DNA of 64,000 nucleotides, taken from Celeribacter sp. HF31 (GTDB lineage Bacteria > Pseudomonadota > Alphaproteobacteria > Rhodobacterales > Rhodobacteraceae). Below are positions 33,854 to 42,788 of the stretch, piece after piece (within the stretch, counting starts at the first letter, position 1; every line of letters starts with the position of its first letter). Both the position numbers and the translations under genes were made by a program. Location of the stretch: assembly GCF_011806455.1 (NCBI RefSeq), contig NZ_JAATOT010000004.1, forward strand, positions 124,001-188,000. Direction: 5' to 3'. The notes under the pieces are model-generated. The model was given only the letters and a program-made list of their open reading frames with translations. It had not been told where the DNA came from and searched no databases.

Positions 33854-34456
33854 ATGGCGAGACAGGCGACATATGACCGCGACAAGGTGCTGAAATCCGC
33901 GATGGACCTGTTCTGGGCCAAGGGGTTTCATGCCACCTCGCTGAAAGATCTGGAGAACGCGCTCGACATGCGGCCCGGCTCGATCTACGCCGCTTTCGGA
34001 TCGAAAGAGGGGCTCTATGCCGAGGCGCTCAGGCTCTATTCGGGGCGCACGCAGGCGGGGCTTGCAGAGGTCATGGCGGAGGGCGGTTCAAAGCTCAAAG
34101 GGATCGCCGATTACATCCGCTTGTTGGGCGGACAGAGGCGGACTGAAGTGCCGTCGCGGGCCTGTATGTTGGTCAAAACCATTCTTGAAATGCCCGATGA
34201 CGACCCGAACCTGCGGGGTCTCGCCGAAGATTTGATCGACCAAATGGAAACGGCCCTAACCGAGGTTCTGCGTCAGGCGCAGGCGGAAGGCGAACTGCCC
34301 GCAAGCACCGATCCGGTGCGGCTCGCAGGGCAGATTCAGACACAGCTGATCGGCTTGCGCGCCTATGCGCAGCGGATGCACGCGGAGGATCGCGTCGCGC
34401 AGGTCGCCGAAGACATCGCGCAGGGCATTGAAGCCTTCTCCGTCAAAGCGGCTTAA
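33854..34456 (+). CDS. TetR family transcriptional regulator
   Basis: A 200-residue repressor. The N-terminal helix-turn-helix is RDKVLKSAMDLFWAKGFHATSLKDLENALDMRPGSIYAAFGSKEGLYAEAL (residues 8-58), of the type that pairs with oxidoreductase or peroxide-response genes; a Cys is present in SRACMLVKTILEM, which could be redox-sensitive. TTGAGGCGAAAG precedes the ATG at 33854; a frame from 33758 would include operator sequence. Three operator palindromes lie upstream. Its stop overlaps that of the convergent DUF599 gene. Confidence 0.92.
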   Translation: MARQATYDRDKVLKSAMDLFWAKGFHATSLKDLENALDMRPGSIYAAFGSKEGLYAEALRLYSGRTQAGLAEVMAEGGSKLKGIADYIRLLGGQRRTEVPSRACMLVKTILEMPDDDPNLRGLAEDLIDQMETALTEVLRQAQAEGELPASTDPVRLAGQIQTQLIGLRAYAQRMHAEDRVAQVAEDIAQGIEAFSVKAA

Positions 34457-35172
34457 ACTTCTTCGCGCATCAAAATCCGCCGCGAGGTCGAGGCGAATTC
34501 GCGGCGCAGCATGATGAAAATGACCAAACTGCCACCGACCAAAAGCCCGACCGGACCCAACAGCCACGACAACGCGCCGAGCGCGAAATAGATGCCTCGA
34601 ATGCCTGCGTTGAACGCGCGCGCGGCGGTGATGTTCAACTCGCCCGCCTTGTGCGCGCGCGGCAGGGCCTGAGGGTCGGCCTCGTCATTGCTGACCGAGG
34701 CCATGACCACGCCGCAATAGCCGAACAGCCGGTTCGACCAGATGAATTTCAAGAATGCGTTGGTGATAAAAAACAGCGCCAAAAGGATTTTCACCTCCCA
34801 GATGATTTTCGGCGCATCAATCGCCAGATCGCGCGCCACGCCGCTCAACCTCTCGGCATTCGAGATTGCCGCCAAACCGCCACCGATGGCGATGAGACAG
34901 GCAGAGGCAAGAAAGCTCGTACCTTCGCGCAGGGTCGCAAGCACGGTCGCATCGAAAATCCGGGGTTTGCGGGTGATCATATGCACCATCCACTCGCGTC
35001 GATAATCGGCGACCAGCACGGAGGTCGAGACGCGTTTTTTCGGTGGATTCTCGATCACATAGCCCAAAATGCCCCAGGCCGCGATCAGGTAGATCACGGC
35101 GAGGCCATCGAGCAGGGAGAAATATCGAAGCTGATCAAAGAGTTCCATGGGCGCAGCATTACGCAAACCCAT
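34453..35172 (-). CDS. DUF599 family membrane protein
   Basis: A 239-residue inner-membrane protein with four to five hydrophobic helices (YFSLLDGLAVIYLIAAWGILGYVI, FLASACLIAIGGGLAAI, IIWEVKILLALFFITNAFLKFIW, ALGALSWLLGPVGLLVGGSLVIFIML) and the DUF599 pattern WMVHMITRKPRIFDATVLATL and FNAGIRGIYFALGALSW. The start is uncertain: 35172 and 35148 are both possible and neither has a strong ribosome site. It is divergent from glcD. Function unknown. Confidence 0.85.
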   Translation of the reverse strand: MGLRNAAPMELFDQLRYFSLLDGLAVIYLIAAWGILGYVIENPPKKRVSTSVLVADYRREWMVHMITRKPRIFDATVLATLREGTSFLASACLIAIGGGLAAISNAERLSGVARDLAIDAPKIIWEVKILLALFFITNAFLKFIWSNRLFGYCGVVMASVSNDEADPQALPRAHKAGELNITAARAFNAGIRGIYFALGALSWLLGPVGLLVGGSLVIFIMLRREFASTSRRILMREEV

Positions 35173-35193
35173 CGCGCTTGTCACATCTAAAAA

Positions 35194-35214
35194 TTGGTTA
35201 TAAAAATTGACCAA
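35194..35214. promoter_or_regulatory. GntR-type operator upstream of glcDEF
   Basis: TGGTTA-N7-TGACCA, with ATTGGTTA and TGACCAAT as extended arms. The half-site spacing equals that of the palindrome before the GntR gene at 10710. It lies 18 nt before the glcD start. Confidence 0.68.
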
Positions 35215-35231
35215 TAAAGGGAGGACGCGCC

Positions 35232-36668
35232 ATGGATATGCCCGCGCCAAAGCCGGAGATTCTCAGCCGCAAGTCGGAACTGGCCGCACGCCTGCGGGCG
35301 GTTTTGGCCAAGCATGCGCTGATTGAAGCCCCCGAAGAGCTCAAGGCCTATGAATGCGATGCGCTGACGGCCTATCGCTGTCCGCCGCTTTTGGCGGTGC
35401 TGCCGGAGACCACGGAAGAGGTCTCGAAAGTCATGGCGATTTGTCACGAGATGGGCGTGCCGGTGGTGCCGCGCGGTGCCGGGACGTCGCTGGCCGGGGG
35501 CGCTTTGCCGTCGGAAGATGCCGTGATCTTGGGCGTCGCGCGCCTGCGCGATGTGGTGGAGATCAACACCTCTGACCGCTACATCCGCGTGCAGACCGGC
35601 ATGACCAACCTCGCCGTCACGGCGGCGGTGGAAGACGAGGGGTTTTTCTACGCCCCCGACCCGTCGAGCCAATTGGCCTGCGCCATTGCGGGCAATATCG
35701 CGATGAATTCCGGCGGCGCGCATTGTCTCAAATACGGGGTGACGACGAACAACCTGTTGGGTGTCACCATGGTGATGGCCGACGGCGAAGTCATCGAGAT
35801 CGGCGGCGCCGAAATGGACGCGGGCGGTCTCGATATTTTAGGTCTGATCTGCGGCTCCGAGGGGCAGCTGGGTGTGGTGACCGAAGCCACCCTGCGCATC
35901 CTGCCGAAACCCGAAGGCGCGCGGCCTGTGCTCTTTGGCTTCGACAGCAACGAAGTCGCGGGGGCCTGTGTTGCGGACATCATCCGCTCGGGGCTGATCC
36001 CCGTTGCGATCGAATTCATGGACCGGCCGATCATTCGCGCAACCGAAGAGTTCGCGGGTGCGGGCTACCCGGATTGCGAGGCGCTTTTGATTGTCGAGGT
36101 CGAAGGTTCGGACCAGGAGATCGACGACCAACTGGCACGGATCGTCGAGATCGCCAAGCGGCACAATCCGGTGGCGATCCGGGAAAGCCAAAGTGCGGAA
36201 GAAAGCACGCGGATTTGGTTGGGCCGAAAATCCGCCTTTGGCGCGATGGGGCAACGGGGCGACTATATTTGCCTCGATGGCACGATCCCAGTGGGGGAAC
36301 TGCCCGCTGTGCTCAAACGTATCGCGGAACTCGGCGCGGAACACGGTCATATGGTCGGAAATGTGTTCCACGCGGGCGATGGCAATATGCATCCGCTCAT
36401 TCTTTATAACGCCAACGAACCGGGACAGTTGGAGAGCGCCGAACGGTTGGGCGCGGAGATTTTGAAGCTTTGCGTCGATGCAGGGGGCTGTCTCACCGGG
36501 GAGCATGGCGTGGGCGTCGAGAAACGCGAGTTGATGACGCATCAGTTTGCGCCCGCCGATCTTGAGGCGCAGATGGCGGTGAAGGATGTGTTCGATCCGA
36601 AATGGATTTTGAACCCGGCGAAGGTGTTTCCGCTGGATGTCAGCGCGCACCGGAGGGGAGCGGCATGA
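35232..36668 (+). CDS. glcD: Glycolate oxidase subunit GlcD
   Basis: A 478-residue FAD-linked oxidase subunit that oxidises glycolate to glyoxylate. The FAD-binding PCMH domain includes VPRGAGTSLAGGALP (about residue 80), DPSSQLACAIAGNIAMNSGG and GSEGQLGVVTEATLRIL. The C-terminal part has HVFHAGDGNMHPLI-type and LTGEHGVGVEK motifs. AAAGGGAGGACGCGCC precedes the ATG. First gene of the glcDEF operon; the GntR operator suggests induction by a two-carbon acid. Confidence 0.96.
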   Translation: MDMPAPKPEILSRKSELAARLRAVLAKHALIEAPEELKAYECDALTAYRCPPLLAVLPETTEEVSKVMAICHEMGVPVVPRGAGTSLAGGALPSEDAVILGVARLRDVVEINTSDRYIRVQTGMTNLAVTAAVEDEGFFYAPDPSSQLACAIAGNIAMNSGGAHCLKYGVTTNNLLGVTMVMADGEVIEIGGAEMDAGGLDILGLICGSEGQLGVVTEATLRILPKPEGARPVLFGFDSNEVAGACVADIIRSGLIPVAIEFMDRPIIRATEEFAGAGYPDCEALLIVEVEGSDQEIDDQLARIVEIAKRHNPVAIRESQSAEESTRIWLGRKSAFGAMGQRGDYICLDGTIPVGELPAVLKRIAELGAEHGHMVGNVFHAGDGNMHPLILYNANEPGQLESAERLGAEILKLCVDAGGCLTGEHGVGVEKRELMTHQFAPADLEAQMAVKDVFDPKWILNPAKVFPLDVSAHRRGAA

Positions 36669-37774
36669 GTATTTTGACAGCAAAGGAAACTGCGAAAAAC
36701 GAAACCGATTTGGTTGAGATCATCAGCGGTTCCGCGTCGATTGTCATCGAAGGCGGCGGGACGCGGCGGATTGGCGTGACCGAGGGAGAGCCCCTGTCCA
36801 CGCGGGGGCTGAGCGGTGTGACGCTTTATGAGCCGGGGACGCTGACGCTTGTGGCGCAGGCGGGGACGCCTTTGAGTGAGATTGACGTGCTTTTGGCCGC
36901 TGAAAACCAAAGGTTGGCGTTTGAGGTTCCTGATTTCCGTGGGCTTTTAGGGCGTGCGGGAGAGAGCACCCTCGGCGGCGTCGTGGCCACGAATGCCTCC
37001 GGGCCGCGGCGTGTGGCGGTGGGCGCCTGTCGCGATTTTTGTCTTGGGGTGCGCTTTGTCGATGGTCGCGGAGCGGTGGTGAAAAACGGCGGTCGGGTGA
37101 TGAAGAACGTCACCGGGCTCGACCTTGTGAAGCTTATGGCCGGGAGCCATGGGACGCTGGGCGTGATGACGGAGGTGAGCCTCAAGGTGCAACCTTTGCC
37201 TGAGACCACGGTGACGCTGGCGGTTCCGGGATGTGATGCGGGGGAGGCGATTGCGATCCTGTCCCAGATGTTGGGCCAACCCTATGATTTGACCGGGGCT
37301 GCGTGGCAAAACGGTGAGGTTTTGCTGCGGCTTGAAGGGTTCGAGACCTCGCTGCGCTATCGTGTCGAGCGATTGAGGGCGCTCTTGCAGCATGATGTTG
37401 TGGAGCATTGGGGCTTAGAAGCCTGTGACCCGATCTGGCGCGGCATTCGGGATGTGACGGCGTTTCATGGTCGGTCGGGGGATGTCTGGTCTGTGTCCAT
37501 CAAACCTTCTGAGGCAGTCAGGGTGCTTGAGGCCGTTCAGCCCGAGGACGTGATGTTCGATTGGGGCGGCAACCGGCTTTGGCTTTTGACCAAGACGGGC
37601 ACGGATGTGCGGGAGAAGATGCCTTCTGGGCATGCCACTCTTATGCGAGCTTCCGAAGAGACCAAGCGACGTCTGGGCGTATTCCCTCCACAATCCCCCG
37701 CACTCGAACGGATCAGCGCAGGCTTGAGGCAAAGATTTGATCCTGAAGGCAAATTCAACAGAGGCATGCGCTGA
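36665..37774 (+). CDS. glcE: Glycolate oxidase subunit GlcE
   Basis: A 369-residue FAD-binding subunit of glycolate oxidase. It has the shorter PCMH-type domain (RAGESTLGGVVATNASGPRRVAVGACRDFCLG, GGRVMKNVTGLDLVKLMAGSHGTLGVM) and the C-terminal FDPEGKFNRGMR. The start overlaps the glcD stop (ATGA). It probably joins GlcD and the iron-sulfur subunit GlcF in a membrane-associated complex. Confidence 0.95.
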   Translation: MSILTAKETAKNETDLVEIISGSASIVIEGGGTRRIGVTEGEPLSTRGLSGVTLYEPGTLTLVAQAGTPLSEIDVLLAAENQRLAFEVPDFRGLLGRAGESTLGGVVATNASGPRRVAVGACRDFCLGVRFVDGRGAVVKNGGRVMKNVTGLDLVKLMAGSHGTLGVMTEVSLKVQPLPETTVTLAVPGCDAGEAIAILSQMLGQPYDLTGAAWQNGEVLLRLEGFETSLRYRVERLRALLQHDVVEHWGLEACDPIWRGIRDVTAFHGRSGDVWSVSIKPSEAVRVLEAVQPEDVMFDWGGNRLWLLTKTGTDVREKMPSGHATLMRASEETKRRLGVFPPQSPALERISAGLRQRFDPEGKFNRGMR

Positions 37775-39066
37775 TGCAGACGAATTTTACGCCGGAGCAG
37801 CTCACCGATCCCGGGATCAAACGCGCCAATGAAATCCTGCGCGCCTGTGTGCATTGCGGGTTCTGTACCGCGACCTGTCCGACCTATGCAGTGCTGGGCG
37901 ACGAATTGGATAGCCCACGCGGGCGGATTTATCTGATCAAGGATATGTTGGAAAATGATCGGCCTGCGGATGCCAAGATCGTCAAACATCTGGATCGCTG
38001 CCTGTCCTGTCTGGCTTGTATGACGACCTGTCCGTCAGGGGTGCATTACATGCATCTGATCGACCATGCGCGGGTGCATGTCGAGAAGACCTACAAACGT
38101 CCCGTGATGGATCGGTTCCTGCGCTGGACGCTGGCGAAAATCCTGCCCTATCCGGGGCGGTTTCGGGTGGCTTTGCTGGGGGCGAAGATCGCGAAACCTC
38201 TGCGTCATCTGATGCCCGACCCACGGCTGAAAGCGATGCTCGAGATGGCGCCCGCTCGCATTCCGGCCCCGTCGCGCAATGACGATGCGCAGGTGTTTCC
38301 GGCCAAAGGCGCACGCAAGATGCGCGTCGCTTTGATGACCGGCTGCGCGCAAAAGGCGTTGGACACGGACATCAACGATGCAACCATCCGGCTTTTGACG
38401 CGGTTGGGATGTGAGGTCGTGGTAGCAAAGGGCGCGGGCTGTTGCGGGGCGCTCACCCATCACATGGGCAAGGAGGCAGAGTCGCATGGAGCGGCCGCCA
38501 AAAACATCCGCGCCTGGATGCGAGAGATCGAGGGGGACGGGCTGGATGCCATCTTGATCAACACCTCGGGCTGTGGCACGACGGTGAAAGATTACGGCCA
38601 TATGTTCCGCAGCTCTGAGCTGGCCGATGAGGCCGCACAGGTCGCCGCGCTGGCCAAGGATGTCTCCGAAGTCTTGATGCTGCTCGACCTGCCGGAAGGC
38701 CAACAGGACCTCAAAGTCGCTTATCACGCCGCCTGTTCGCTGCAACACGGGCAACAGATCAAGACCCATCCGAAAACCCTCCTGAAACGCGTCGGTTTCG
38801 AGGTGGTCGAGCCACAGGACAGCCATCTCTGTTGTGGCTCGGCGGGCACCTACAACCTGTTGCAGCCCGAGCTGTCAAAAAACCTGAAGGACAGGAAAAT
38901 CAAAACCTTATCGGCGAAGACCCCAGATGTGGTGGCCGCGGGCAATATCGGCTGCATCATGCAGATCGGATCGGGCATGGAGGTGCCTGTGGTGCACACA
39001 GTCGAATTGCTCGATTGGGCAACAGGTGGCCCAAAACCGCCCAAATTGTTCTCGAATCGGTCATAA
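37774..39066 (+). CDS. glcF: Glycolate oxidase iron-sulfur subunit GlcF
   Basis: A 430-residue electron-transfer subunit. It has two [4Fe-4S] motifs, CVHCGFCTATCP (Cys 25, 28, 31, 35) and CLSCLACMTTCP (near residue 75), and two CCG-type motifs (GCCGALTHHMG and CCGSAGTYN) that bind further redox centres. Electrons pass from GlcD/E to quinone. The start overlaps the glcE stop (TGATG). Last gene of the operon. Confidence 0.95.
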   Translation: MQTNFTPEQLTDPGIKRANEILRACVHCGFCTATCPTYAVLGDELDSPRGRIYLIKDMLENDRPADAKIVKHLDRCLSCLACMTTCPSGVHYMHLIDHARVHVEKTYKRPVMDRFLRWTLAKILPYPGRFRVALLGAKIAKPLRHLMPDPRLKAMLEMAPARIPAPSRNDDAQVFPAKGARKMRVALMTGCAQKALDTDINDATIRLLTRLGCEVVVAKGAGCCGALTHHMGKEAESHGAAAKNIRAWMREIEGDGLDAILINTSGCGTTVKDYGHMFRSSELADEAAQVAALAKDVSEVLMLLDLPEGQQDLKVAYHAACSLQHGQQIKTHPKTLLKRVGFEVVEPQDSHLCCGSAGTYNLLQPELSKNLKDRKIKTLSAKTPDVVAAGNIGCIMQIGSGMEVPVVHTVELLDWATGGPKPPKLFSNRS

Positions 39067-39119
39067 TCCCGCCTTGAACCCTCTATAGCTCTAGGGGGGA
39101 ACAGGACTTGAGGACCGCC

Positions 39120-39920
39120 ATGAAAAAATTGCTGACCATCTTCTTTATCCTCCTCATGGCAGGACAGGCGCAGGCGGACAGCAAGCTCAAGGCCTTTCAA
39201 ACCGGCGATGACAGCCGCGGTTGGGAAGCCGTCGGGCGTCTCGATTTCGCCGGGCGCAGTTTCTGCACCGGGGCGCTGATCACCGAAACGCTGGTCCTCA
39301 CCGCCGCGCATTGCATGTTCGACATCTACGATCACAAACCGCACAAGCCCAAAGACATCACGTTCAAGGCCGGTTGGCGCAATGGCCAAGCGCAGGCTTA
39401 CCGCGCTGCCAAGGCGATCTACGTGCATCCGGAGTTTGCGCTCAATTCCGGCGACCTTCATGACCGTCTGGTGCATGACGTTGCGTTGATCGAGTTGGAC
39501 CGCCCGGTGCGCATCACCTCTGTGCGGCCGTTCGCAATCTCGGCGCGTCCGGAAAAGGGCCAGGCTGTGGGGGTTGTCTCTTATGCCCATGACCGCGCGG
39601 AAACGCCGTCCTTGCAAGAAGTCTGCCATGTGATGGCGCGTCAGGGCGGTGTGCTTGTGACCTCATGCGAAGTGGATTTCGGCTCCTCCGGCGCACCGAT
39701 TTTCGATATGTCCGGCCCCACGCCGCGCATCGTGTCCGTGGTCTCCGCCAAGGCGCAATTCCGGGGCGGGCGTGTGTCTGTTGGCACCTCTCTCGATGGC
39801 GCCCTGTCTGATCTCTTGCAAATGGCCTCCACCGGGAAAAGCCATTTCCAAAAGGCCAGCACTGAGCCCTTGCCCGCATTGTCCCAGACAGAATTCGTTG
39901 TGGGCGTCACAGGTCACTGA
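39120..39920 (+). CDS. Secreted trypsin-like serine protease
   Basis: A 266-residue S1-type protease. The signal peptide (MKKLLTIFFILLMAGQAQA) is followed by a chymotrypsin fold with the full triad: His in LTAAHC, Asp in VHDVALIEL and Ser in DFGSSGAPIF. Two Cys pairs are possible (CTG/AHC; EVCH/TSCE). GAGGA lies 7 nt before the ATG at 39120; the TTG at 39108 is not needed. Periplasmic or exported. Single gene. Confidence 0.9.
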   Translation: MKKLLTIFFILLMAGQAQADSKLKAFQTGDDSRGWEAVGRLDFAGRSFCTGALITETLVLTAAHCMFDIYDHKPHKPKDITFKAGWRNGQAQAYRAAKAIYVHPEFALNSGDLHDRLVHDVALIELDRPVRITSVRPFAISARPEKGQAVGVVSYAHDRAETPSLQEVCHVMARQGGVLVTSCEVDFGSSGAPIFDMSGPTPRIVSVVSAKAQFRGGRVSVGTSLDGALSDLLQMASTGKSHFQKASTEPLPALSQTEFVVGVTGH

Positions 39921-39941
39921 CCGCGCGGGGCTTTGCCCCCT

Positions 39942-39970
39942 CTTGAAACCGCAAATCCCGATCCCCAGAT
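39942..39970 (+). promoter_or_regulatory. Sigma-32 (RpoH) type heat-shock promoter of the Hsp20 gene
   Basis: CTTGAAA (39942-39948), a 14-bp spacer and CCCCAGAT (39963-39970) match the heat-shock consensus CTTGAAA-N(11-16)-CCCCATnT closely. It lies about 95 nt before the Hsp20 start. Confidence 0.75.
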
Positions 39971-40063
39971 TCCTGATGTCGGACGCCTCTTTTGGGTCCG
40001 GCATTTCGCCTGTCCGCGCGTCGGAAGGCATCACATTTTGGAATCGCTCACTGGAGGATACCC

Positions 40064-40543
40064 ATGCGTAACTTTGATCTTGCACCGCTCTACCGTGCCA
40101 CCGTCGGCTTCGACCAAATCGCCGATCTGATGGACCGCGTTCTGACCCAAGAGGTCAGCCAACCCAGCTACCCGCCCTATAACATCGAGAAAACCTCCGA
40201 CGACGCCTGGCGCATTTCGCTGGCCGTGGCCGGGTTTTCGACCGAAGACATCGCCATCGAACAGCGTGAAAACGCGCTGGTGATCACCGCGCGCAAAGCC
40301 GACAGCGACGAAGATAAGGCCAAGACCTATCTTCATCGCGGCATCGCCACCCGTGCGTTCGAGCGCCGCTTTACGCTCGCTGAACATGTGCGCGTCACCG
40401 GCGCGTCCCATGAAAACGGCATGCTGCATATCGACCTGAAACGCGAAGTGCCCGAAGCTCTGAAACCGCGCCGGATCGAGATCGCCGGGCCGAACACGGT
40501 CGAAACCAAGGTGATCGAGAGCGATCCGACCACCGAGGTCTGA
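40064..40543 (+). CDS. Small heat-shock protein Hsp20 (IbpA-like)
   Basis: A 159-residue alpha-crystallin-domain chaperone that holds unfolded proteins. It begins MRNFDLAPLYRATVGFDQIADLMDRV, as IbpA proteins do, then YPPYNIEKTSDDAWRISLAVAGF, the GIATRAFERRFTLAEHVRV strand and a C-terminal extension. CACTGGAGGATACCC precedes the ATG. Heat-shock control is supported by a sigma-32-type promoter 94 nt upstream. Confidence 0.95.
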   Translation: MRNFDLAPLYRATVGFDQIADLMDRVLTQEVSQPSYPPYNIEKTSDDAWRISLAVAGFSTEDIAIEQRENALVITARKADSDEDKAKTYLHRGIATRAFERRFTLAEHVRVTGASHENGMLHIDLKREVPEALKPRRIEIAGPNTVETKVIESDPTTEV

Positions 40544-40558
40544 TCTTTTTCTTGGCAA

Positions 40559-40566
40559 AAATACTC
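40559..40566 (-). repeat. GAGTATTT intergenic motif, site 5
   Basis: On the minus strand TGTGAGTATTTTTGCCAAGAA. It lies between the Hsp20 stop and its terminator, the same position relative to the gene as site 4. Confidence 0.55.
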
Positions 40567-40574
40567 ACATAAAA

Positions 40575-40597
40575 ACGCCCGCCGATTTGGCGGGCGT
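40575..40597. terminator. Terminator after Hsp20 gene
   Basis: ACGCCCGCC and GGCGGGCGT form a perfect 9-bp stem with a 5-nt loop. The A-rich 5' side suggests it also serves the convergent phytase-like gene. Confidence 0.8.
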
Positions 40598-40619
40598 CTC
40601 TCGTTTATAAAGCGTCAGC

Positions 40620-42788
40620 TTACTCGACAGACCCGATGGACCAAAAGAAGGTCTCGCCCGAGCTGTCATCCACACCGTCGTTGTCGGTGGAAACGAACAT
40701 CTCGCCCTCAGGGGTGATCGCGAGGCCCTCGACCTTATCGACCACATAGCCGCCGAAGGATTTCAGATCCGGGATCAGGTCGCGGACCTCTTCCTTGGTG
40801 ACCAACGGAAGCTCACCGCCCAAAGGCGCAGGCACCATCTCAGAGGCCGGGATGCGGTAGATTTTCTTGGTCACGGCGTTGGCACCGATCTGGTTGTCGC
40901 GCTCGATGACGTAGAAGTAATCGCCATGGGCGACGATCTCCGACAGGCCGACCCAGCCCGTGTCCGGCGCGGCTTTGGGATAGGAGACGGCACCCCATTC
41001 CTTGGTCTCAAGGTTATAGGCGACGAGTTTCACGGTGTTCTTCGCGTCATCGCCCCATTCGCGCTGCACAGCCATCCAAAGCGTGTCACCGACCTTGGTG
41101 ATGCCTTCGAAGCCAAAGCGTTTTTCAACGGCGCTCAACTCTGCGGGGATGCCGATCTCGCCTTTGTTGGTTTCGATCAGGCCATCGGCGTTGACGTGGT
41201 AGATCGCATGCGGGATCAGGCGCTCGGTGCGGCCTTCGGAGGCAACATAGAACCCACCTTTGCCGTCGAGCGTGATGCCTTCCATATCGAGTTTCTGCGC
41301 CGCGTCGCCATTGGCACGATGCACACGGATCACATCCACGATACGGGCCGGTTTGCTCGACGGATCGATTTTGAAGATGGAGGGCTGGAAGCCATAGAAG
41401 CTGTCGTTGACGGCGTAGATCATGCCGTCCTCACCCGCGACCATGCCGGAGATTGCGCCCCAACCGATCAACTCATCCGCGCCCTCGGAGGTCAGCGTCG
41501 GATACATCGCCTCGCCCTCGGCGCGTTCGAAGATCATGACATGGGCGCGCACGCCACCGTCTTCGATAAGGTCGGTTTCGTTGGCGGAGATCAACAGGTT
41601 GCGCTCCGGGATCGCGACATAGCCTTCCGGCCCGATGCCCGACGGCAGGATTTGCTCCAGCACAGGGGCAGAGAGGTCAGACACGTTGTAGACGCCCACG
41701 GCAGAGCCGCGCTCGGAGCCGACGAAGACATAGGGCGTGCCGTCGAACACGGCGGTTTCGATGCTCTCCGGCTCGACACCTTTGGCGTCGGAGCGTTTGT
41801 CCGGGTAGTGACCGATCTGAATCAGCGCATGTTCAAAAGAGGCACCGCTCTCAAAGACGACAGAGCCGTCCTTGTTGAAAATGGTCCAGCCGCGCGAGCC
41901 GCCGTCCATGTCGCCTTCGTTGGCGATGGCAAAATGGTCGTCGTCGATCCATTTCACCGCATCGGGTTCGCGTTTGCGGCCCAGTTGTTCGCCGGTGAAA
42001 TCAAGCGAGGCGCGCTCGTCCACGGTGTCGATCTCGGTCAGATCCACGGTGCCTGCGGAGAAATGGTTCAGGACTTCGCCGTCTTTGGAGATCACCATCA
42101 GGTGGTTGTTTTCCTGAAGCGTCATGACGGTTTCGCCCATGGAATTGATGTCGACGAACTCCGGCTCCGGGTCTTCCGGCGAAATCTCGGTCAGGCCGGT
42201 CACTTCGACGGTTTTCACGTCAGAGCAACCGCTCTCAGTGACGGAAACCATATCCAGAAAGCCCGCCGGCATCTGGCCGGTGCGGCCGTCGCCCAGGTCC
42301 TCGTCTCGCTCGTTCTCGATCGCCACGGATACAAAAGAGCCGTCTTTCGACACGGCGATCGAGTCGGGCTGACCGCCCAGATCGCACGACCCGATGATCT
42401 CTTTCTTGGCCATATCCACCACAACGAGCTGGCCGGAGGTGTTGACGTAATCCTCAGAGGTGTTCACGCCGACATAGGCGGTCATGCCGCGCACAGCCAC
42501 GGAGGTCGGCTCGCCCGGCATCTCGATATTGCCAAGCGCCTTGGGGGCTTTCGGGTCGGTGATGTCGATGAGGCCGACGACGCCCAGCGGGCTGTCGGTA
42601 TAGATCAGCGTCATGCCGTCTTCCGAGGCGGCGATGATCTCGGCGGAGGTTTCGCGCGCGTGGTCCTCGCCCTCGGCCATATTGTCCGGCGTGGCGAAAG
42701 AGGCGATGCGGTTGAAGGTCATATCGGCAGATGCCCCGGTCGCACAAAGCGCCAGAGCAGAAGCCGCAAGCAGCAGGTTCTTTTTCAT
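40620..42788 (-). CDS. Secreted esterase-like/phytase-like beta-propeller protein
   Basis: A 722-residue exported protein. The signal peptide MKKNLLLAASALALCATGASA is followed by a choice-of-anchor/beta-propeller N-terminal half (ASEDGMTLIYTDSPLGVVGLIDITDPKAPKALG repeats, about residues 30-390), and an esterase-like activity of phytase domain in the C-terminal half (VAGEDGMIYAVNDSFYGFQPSIFKIDP, LDMEGITLDGKGGFYVASEGRTERL). GAGGGA lies 6 nt before the ATG at 42788. A PHO-box-like repeat upstream suggests a phosphate-starvation gene. Substrate unknown. Confidence 0.85.
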   Translation of the reverse strand: MKKNLLLAASALALCATGASADMTFNRIASFATPDNMAEGEDHARETSAEIIAASEDGMTLIYTDSPLGVVGLIDITDPKAPKALGNIEMPGEPTSVAVRGMTAYVGVNTSEDYVNTSGQLVVVDMAKKEIIGSCDLGGQPDSIAVSKDGSFVSVAIENERDEDLGDGRTGQMPAGFLDMVSVTESGCSDVKTVEVTGLTEISPEDPEPEFVDINSMGETVMTLQENNHLMVISKDGEVLNHFSAGTVDLTEIDTVDERASLDFTGEQLGRKREPDAVKWIDDDHFAIANEGDMDGGSRGWTIFNKDGSVVFESGASFEHALIQIGHYPDKRSDAKGVEPESIETAVFDGTPYVFVGSERGSAVGVYNVSDLSAPVLEQILPSGIGPEGYVAIPERNLLISANETDLIEDGGVRAHVMIFERAEGEAMYPTLTSEGADELIGWGAISGMVAGEDGMIYAVNDSFYGFQPSIFKIDPSSKPARIVDVIRVHRANGDAAQKLDMEGITLDGKGGFYVASEGRTERLIPHAIYHVNADGLIETNKGEIGIPAELSAVEKRFGFEGITKVGDTLWMAVQREWGDDAKNTVKLVAYNLETKEWGAVSYPKAAPDTGWVGLSEIVAHGDYFYVIERDNQIGANAVTKKIYRIPASEMVPAPLGGELPLVTKEEVRDLIPDLKSFGGYVVDKVEGLAITPEGEMFVSTDNDGVDDSSGETFFWSIGSVE

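Noticed and set aside
36662-36675. GAGTATTTT at the start of glcE considered as another intergenic motif copy
   Set aside because: It is within the coding start (MSIL) and lacks the flanking conserved bases.
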